Below, one piece after another: positions 60,182 through 64,000 of a stretch of 64,000 bases of DNA; within the stretch, counting starts at the first letter, position 1, and each line of letters opens with the position of its first letter. Source of the DNA: Spirosoma lacussanchae. GTDB lineage: Bacteria; Bacteroidota; Bacteroidia; Cytophagales; Spirosomataceae. The stretch lies in the NCBI RefSeq assembly GCF_005870035.1, contig NZ_SWJG01000001.1, positions 419,629 to 483,628 of the forward strand. The letters run 5' to 3'. Below the pieces are notes generated by a model, which saw only the letters and a program-made list of their open reading frames with translations, was not told where the DNA came from and did not search any database. A program made the position numbers and the translations under genes.

Positions 60182-63058
60182 TTACCGGCTGAGGTAGAGG
60201 TTGCGTTCGGAGTAGACCTTCTGGAAGAAATCGTCGGTCAGGTCATCGATGAAGTAGATGCCTTCGCCGGTCGATTTCATTTCGGGGCCGAGTTCCTTGT
60301 TCACGTTCGGGAATTTGCTGAACGAGAAGACCGGAATCTTGATGGCGTAGCCTTTTTTGACCGGCTTGAAATCGAAATCGGTCACTTTTTTGTCGCCCAG
60401 CATCACCTTGGTAGCGTAGTTGACATACGGCTCCTGGTACGCCTTACAGATAAACGGTACCGTACGGCTGGCGCGGGGGTTCGCTTCGATCACGTACACC
60501 TGCTCGTCTTTGATGGCGAACTGGATGTTGATCAGGCCAACCGTCTTGAGCGCGACCGCAATCTTTTTGGTGTATTCTTCGATCTGATTGATCACATGCT
60601 CACTCAGGTCGAAGGGAGGCAGCAGCGCGTACGAGTCGCCGGAGTGGATACCCGCCGGTTCGATGTGCTCCATGATCCCGATGATGTACACATTCTCACC
60701 GTCGCAGATGGCGTCGGCCTCGGCTTCGATGGCGTTCTCCAGGAAATGGTCGAGCAGGATGTTGTTGTCCGGAATATCCTGCATGATCTTCATCACGTGG
60801 CTTTCCAGCTCGGTTTCGTTGATCACGATTTTCATGCTCTGACCGCCCAGTACATAGCTCGGCCGTACCAGCAGCGGGAAACCCAGTTCGCGCGACAGCT
60901 CGATGGCGGCTTCTGATTCGCGAACGGTACCAAACTTCGGATACGGAATATTCAGATCGCGGAGCATGCCCGAGAACAGGCCCCGGTCTTCGGCCAGGTC
61001 GAGCGCTTCCCAGCTGGTGCCGATGATCTTAATGCCGTAGCGCGTCAGCTTCTCCGCCATCTTGAGGGCTGTCTGACCACCCAGCTGCACAATAACCCCC
61101 TCTGGCTGCTCGTGCATGATGATAGCGTGAACGTGCTCCCAGAACACCGGCTCGAAGTACAACTTGTCGGCAATGTCGGGGTCGGTCGAGACGGTTTCGG
61201 GGTTACAGTTGATCATAATCGTCTCGTACCCCGCTTCTTTAGCCGCCAGCACGCCGTGAACGCAGGAATAGTCGAACTCGATACCCTGCCCGATGCGGTT
61301 CGGACCGGAACCCAGCACCACAATCTTTTTCCGGTTCGACCGAACCGACTCGTTACCCGGCAGATCCGATACCGGCTCGGGCCGGTCGAGGGTGATGGGC
61401 AGCTGGTTGTTGAAGGTCGAGTAGTAATAAGGCGTTTTGGCTTCGAATTCGGCCGCGCAGGTGTCTACGCACTTGAACACCCGCCGGATGTTGTGACGCT
61501 GACGGTAGTCGTAGATTTTGCTTTCGCGAACCTGCAGGATGTGGGCCAGCTGCCGGTCGGCATAGCCTTTCTGTTTGGCTGTGCGGAGCAGCTCGGGGGG
61601 CAGCTCGTCGAGGTCGTACTGTTGAATTTCGCGCTCCAGCAGAATCAGCTCTTCGATCTGGTGCAGGAACCACGGATCTATTTTGGTCAGCTGCTGAATG
61701 GTCCGGAACGACATACCGGCCTTGAACGCATCGTAAATATGGAACAGGCGGTTCCAGCTGGGGTGGGCCAGGCTTTCCCGCAGGGCGTCGCGGTCGGTCA
61801 GCTCGCGGCCGTCGGCGCCGAGGCCGTTGCGCCGGATTTCGAGACTCTGACAGGCTTTTTGGAGCGCTTCCTGGAAATTCCGGCCAATACCCATGGCTTC
61901 ACCCACCGATTTCATCTGGAGACCCAGCGAGCGGTCGGCACCCGGAAACTTGTCGAAGTTCCAGCGCGGTACTTTAACAATGACATAATCGATGGCGGGC
62001 TCGAAAAACGCCGACGTCGTACCCGTAATCGGGTTAATCAGCTCATCGAGGTTATAGCCAACGGCCATTTTAGCGGCAATTTTGGCGATGGGATACCCCG
62101 TAGCTTTTGAGGCCAGCGCCGATGACCGGCTTACCCGCGGGTTCACCTCGATCACGATGATGTCGTCGGTTTGCGGATTGACCGAAAACTGAATGTTACA
62201 GCCCCCGGCAAACTGACCGATACCACTCATGACCCGGATGGCGAGATCACGCATTTTCTGGTACAGCGTATCGGGCAGGGTCATGGCCGGCGCCACCGTG
62301 ATGCTATCACCGGTATGGATACCCATCGGGTCGAAGTTCTCGATGGAGCAGATGATGATGAAGTTGCCGTTGTTATCGCGCAGCAGCTCCAGCTCGTATT
62401 CTTTCCAGCCCATAACGCTCTGCTCGACCAGCACCTCATGAACGGGCGACGCGTGCAGCCCGGCGGTGAGGGCCTTGTCGAAGTCGTCGGGATGGTTTAC
62501 GAAGCCGCCCCCCGTACCGCCCAGGGTGAACGACGGTCGGATAACAAGTGGGAAGCCAATCTCCTGCGCAATTTCTTTTCCTTCCAGAAACGAGCGAGCC
62601 GTACGGCCTTTGCAGACGCCCGCGCCCAGTTCCAGCATCAGCAGCCGGAATTTTTCCCGGTCTTCGGTGGTCTCAATGGCCTTGATGTCTACGCCAATGA
62701 TCTTCACCCCGTACTTTTCCCAGATGCCCGCTTTATCGCAGTCGATGGCGAGGTTGAGGGCGGTCTGGCCACCCATAGTGGGCAGTACGGCATCAATGGG
62801 GCGACCCATCTCCTGGTGTTTTTTCAGGATGTCGACGATCGACTTTTTCTCCAGCGGCAGCAGATAGACGTTGTCCGCGTTGATCGGATCGGTCATGATC
62901 GTGGCCGGGTTGGAGTTGATCAGACTGACCTCGATTCCTTCGTCGCGGATGGACCGGGCTGCCTGCGAACCAGCATAATCAAATTCACAGGCTTGTCCGA
63001 TAACAATAGGGCCGGAGCCGATAATCAAAACCGAGCGGATGGCAGAATTTTTAGGCAT
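60182..63058 (-). CDS. carB: Carbamoyl-phosphate synthase large subunit, no MGS domain
   Basis: A 958-residue enzyme that makes carbamoyl phosphate from bicarbonate, ammonia and two ATP for arginine and pyrimidine synthesis. The two homologous ATP-grasp halves start with GSGPIVIGQACEFDYAGSQA and GSGPNRIGQGIEFDYSCVHG (residues about 14 and 585), with an oligomerisation domain between (about 400-550). The frame ends soon after PEMKSTGEGIYFIDD, about 115 residues short of E. coli CarB, so the C-terminal allosteric MGS-like domain is missing. A TACCTTTG -7 box lies at 63126-63133 on the minus strand. The small subunit gene is not in the window. Confidence 0.96.
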   Translation of the reverse strand: MPKNSAIRSVLIIGSGPIVIGQACEFDYAGSQAARSIRDEGIEVSLINSNPATIMTDPINADNVYLLPLEKKSIVDILKKHQEMGRPIDAVLPTMGGQTALNLAIDCDKAGIWEKYGVKIIGVDIKAIETTEDREKFRLLMLELGAGVCKGRTARSFLEGKEIAQEIGFPLVIRPSFTLGGTGGGFVNHPDDFDKALTAGLHASPVHEVLVEQSVMGWKEYELELLRDNNGNFIIICSIENFDPMGIHTGDSITVAPAMTLPDTLYQKMRDLAIRVMSGIGQFAGGCNIQFSVNPQTDDIIVIEVNPRVSRSSALASKATGYPIAKIAAKMAVGYNLDELINPITGTTSAFFEPAIDYVIVKVPRWNFDKFPGADRSLGLQMKSVGEAMGIGRNFQEALQKACQSLEIRRNGLGADGRELTDRDALRESLAHPSWNRLFHIYDAFKAGMSFRTIQQLTKIDPWFLHQIEELILLEREIQQYDLDELPPELLRTAKQKGYADRQLAHILQVRESKIYDYRQRHNIRRVFKCVDTCAAEFEAKTPYYYSTFNNQLPITLDRPEPVSDLPGNESVRSNRKKIVVLGSGPNRIGQGIEFDYSCVHGVLAAKEAGYETIMINCNPETVSTDPDIADKLYFEPVFWEHVHAIIMHEQPEGVIVQLGGQTALKMAEKLTRYGIKIIGTSWEALDLAEDRGLFSGMLRDLNIPYPKFGTVRESEAAIELSRELGFPLLVRPSYVLGGQSMKIVINETELESHVMKIMQDIPDNNILLDHFLENAIEAEADAICDGENVYIIGIMEHIEPAGIHSGDSYALLPPFDLSEHVINQIEEYTKKIAVALKTVGLINIQFAIKDEQVYVIEANPRASRTVPFICKAYQEPYVNYATKVMLGDKKVTDFDFKPVKKGYAIKIPVFSFSKFPNVNKELGPEMKSTGEGIYFIDDLTDDFFQKVYSERNLYLSR

Positions 63059-63125
63059 TTCTCAGGAGCAATGAAAAATGGGTAGAATGGCCAGAACATC
63101 AGGAGCGATACGGCCAAAAATCCCG

Positions 63126-63133
63126 CAAAGGTA
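63126..63133 (-). promoter_or_regulatory. Candidate -7 element of carB
   Basis: TACCTTTG on the minus strand, a perfect TAnnTTTG, about 68 bases before the carB ATG. No TTG is seen at the -33 distance. Confidence 0.45.
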
Positions 63134-63168
63134 GGGGGCTGAGAAAGGAATTAAAAGAAAACAGTTAA

Positions 63169-64000
63169 TTAATCCGCTTGGACATCCGAATCGTCAATCC
63201 GCTTTTGCAACTCAATCTGCCAGTCTATGCCCCAGTGTTCACAAATTTCAACAGCCGTCTTTGCTATCCGCCCAGCGTAAGGCACTCGCTCATAGTAAGG
63301 TATGGTGTGTAGCAATGCCATTAATGCATATTCGATGGACTGCTCCCGGTTTGAATCAGGTAGCTCTAAATAGAAAATGCTCATGTTAACAGCCGTTCCA
63401 GCCACCGAAACGCTGTAGGCATCTGGATTAGAAGCCGCCAGCTCCACTCTGATTTTTAGGGCTTCATCGTAGGCGGCTTCGGCCTCGGCAAAGCGTTGGT
63501 TGTCACTGTAGAGATTAGCCAGATTGTTGAGCGTGGTGGCCACATTGGGCAGGTAGGCCGCTGGGCTCTGCTGAGCCAGTTGCCGACGAATGCTCAGGGC
63601 TTCATCATAGGCGGCTTCGGCCTCGGCAAAGCGTTGGTTGTCACTGTAGAGATTAGCCAGATTGTTGAGTGTCATCGCCACATCGGGCAGGTAGGCCGCT
63701 GGGCTCTGCTGAGCCAGTTGCCGACGAATGCTCAGGGCTTCATCATAGGCGGCTTCGGCCTCGGCAAAGCGTTGGTTGGCCCTGTAGAGAACAGCCAGAT
63801 TGTTGAGTGTCATCGCCACATCGGGCAGGTAGGCCGCTGGGCTCTGCTGAGCCAGTTGCCGACGAATGCTCAGGGCTTCATCATAGGCGGCTTCGGCCTC
63901 GGCAAAGCGTTGGTTGTCACTGTAGAGAACAGCCAGATTGTTGAGCGTGGTGGCCACATCGGGCAGGTAGGCCGCTGGGCTCTGCTGAGCCAGTTGCCGA
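63169..64000 (-). CDS. Tetratricopeptide repeat protein, 3' part
   Basis: The frame is open to the right edge, so the N-terminus is missing. The visible 277 residues are TPR units with a 46-residue period (core TLNNLANLYSDNQRFAEAEAAYDEALSIRRQLAQQSPAAYLP, e.g. TLNNLANLYSDNQRF and AEAEAAYDEALSIRR), the kinesin-light-chain style, then about 100 less regular residues ending in a charged helix (IDWQIELQKRIDDSD). At the DNA level the repeats are nearly identical every 138 bases. TPRs bind proteins or peptides; in Cytophagales such arrays often sit behind CHAT, NTPase or kinase domains, which here would lie outside the window. Confidence 0.9.
   Translation of the reverse strand, partial: RQLAQQSPAAYLPDVATTLNNLAVLYSDNQRFAEAEAAYDEALSIRRQLAQQSPAAYLPDVAMTLNNLAVLYRANQRFAEAEAAYDEALSIRRQLAQQSPAAYLPDVAMTLNNLANLYSDNQRFAEAEAAYDEALSIRRQLAQQSPAAYLPNVATTLNNLANLYSDNQRFAEAEAAYDEALKIRVELAASNPDAYSVSVAGTAVNMSIFYLELPDSNREQSIEYALMALLHTIPYYERVPYAGRIAKTAVEICEHWGIDWQIELQKRIDDSDVQAD
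63463..64000 (-). repeat. 138-bp tandem repeats within the TPR gene
   Basis: The landmark TTCATC followed by GGCGGCTTCGG recurs at 63463, 63601, 63739 and 63877, exactly 138 bases apart. Copies from about 63540 rightward differ by only a few bases (for example GTTGTCACTGTAGAGATT versus GTTGGCCCTGTAGAGAAC). The array continues past the edge. Confidence 0.9.

Noticed and set aside
63463..64000. CRISPR-like array at the right edge
   Set aside because: The regular period is 138 bases with in-frame coding of TPR units; there are no short repeats with unique spacers.

Overview
The window looks like a chromosomal piece of a GC-rich Bacteroidota member, most likely Cytophagales near Spirosoma, Fibrella or Rudanella. 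This rests on a SusC/SusD pair, a fused LpxC-FabZ, a lipoprotein TamA homologue (TamL) beside TamB, a PorT homologue next to ubiE, a type IX secretion C-terminal domain, and several promoters of the Bacteroidota form TAnnTTTG. The genus is an inference from protein style; no database search was possible. No insertion sequence, prophage, integrase or CRISPR array was seen.

Layout. 1-489: 3' end of a ThuA-domain gene. 1068-3434: secreted beta-helix protein with a type IX sorting domain. 3708-13000: exopolysaccharide locus (two glycosyltransferase-type proteins, half-length TolC-like protein, Wzz-type chain-length protein with a degenerate kinase domain, Wzy-type polymerase/ligase, GT11 fucosyltransferase, Wzx flippase), followed by a secreted GH5-like hydrolase. 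14308-16487: bestrophin, tRNA-Val, lone response regulator. 16494-19391: porT-ubiE, M19 dipeptidase, tRNA-Met. 19530-24309: HD phosphohydrolase, then lpxD, lpxC-fabZ and lpxA (lipid A). 24577-30284: ABC ATPase, SDR, and a ybbP-ybbA pair divergent from a tesA-like esterase. 30326-37842: tamL-tamB. 38098-42475: lipoprotein, TerC, an isolated nuoN-like gene, heptose-7-phosphate kinase. 42546-47012: SusD and SusC. 47225-50200: cyanophycinase-like lipoprotein, OmpA protein, endonuclease III. 50294-51125: DUF2892 membrane protein and rhodanese, convergent, each with a CRP/FNR-type palindrome upstream, then tRNA-Arg. 51282-56496: HflX, MATE transporter, RibD-type reductase, Nif3-like protein, aldo/keto reductase. 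56629-59882: Wzi-like protein and a DUF4394 protein. 59912-60171: two tandem copies of a 130-bp repeat. 60182-63058: carB without the regulatory domain. 63169-64000: 3' part of a TPR gene built from nearly identical 138-bp repeats.

Much of the window builds the cell envelope: lipid A acyl chains (lpxDCA), inner-core heptose (HldA), outer-membrane assembly (TamL/TamB), protein secretion (PorT), exopolysaccharide synthesis, and nutrient uptake (SusCD). The items most worth a second look are the paired CRP-like sites flanking a split YgaP-type gene pair, the exopolysaccharide locus with a half-TolC and a pseudo-kinase but no Wza, several families of intergenic inverted repeats, and the near-identical TPR array at the right edge.
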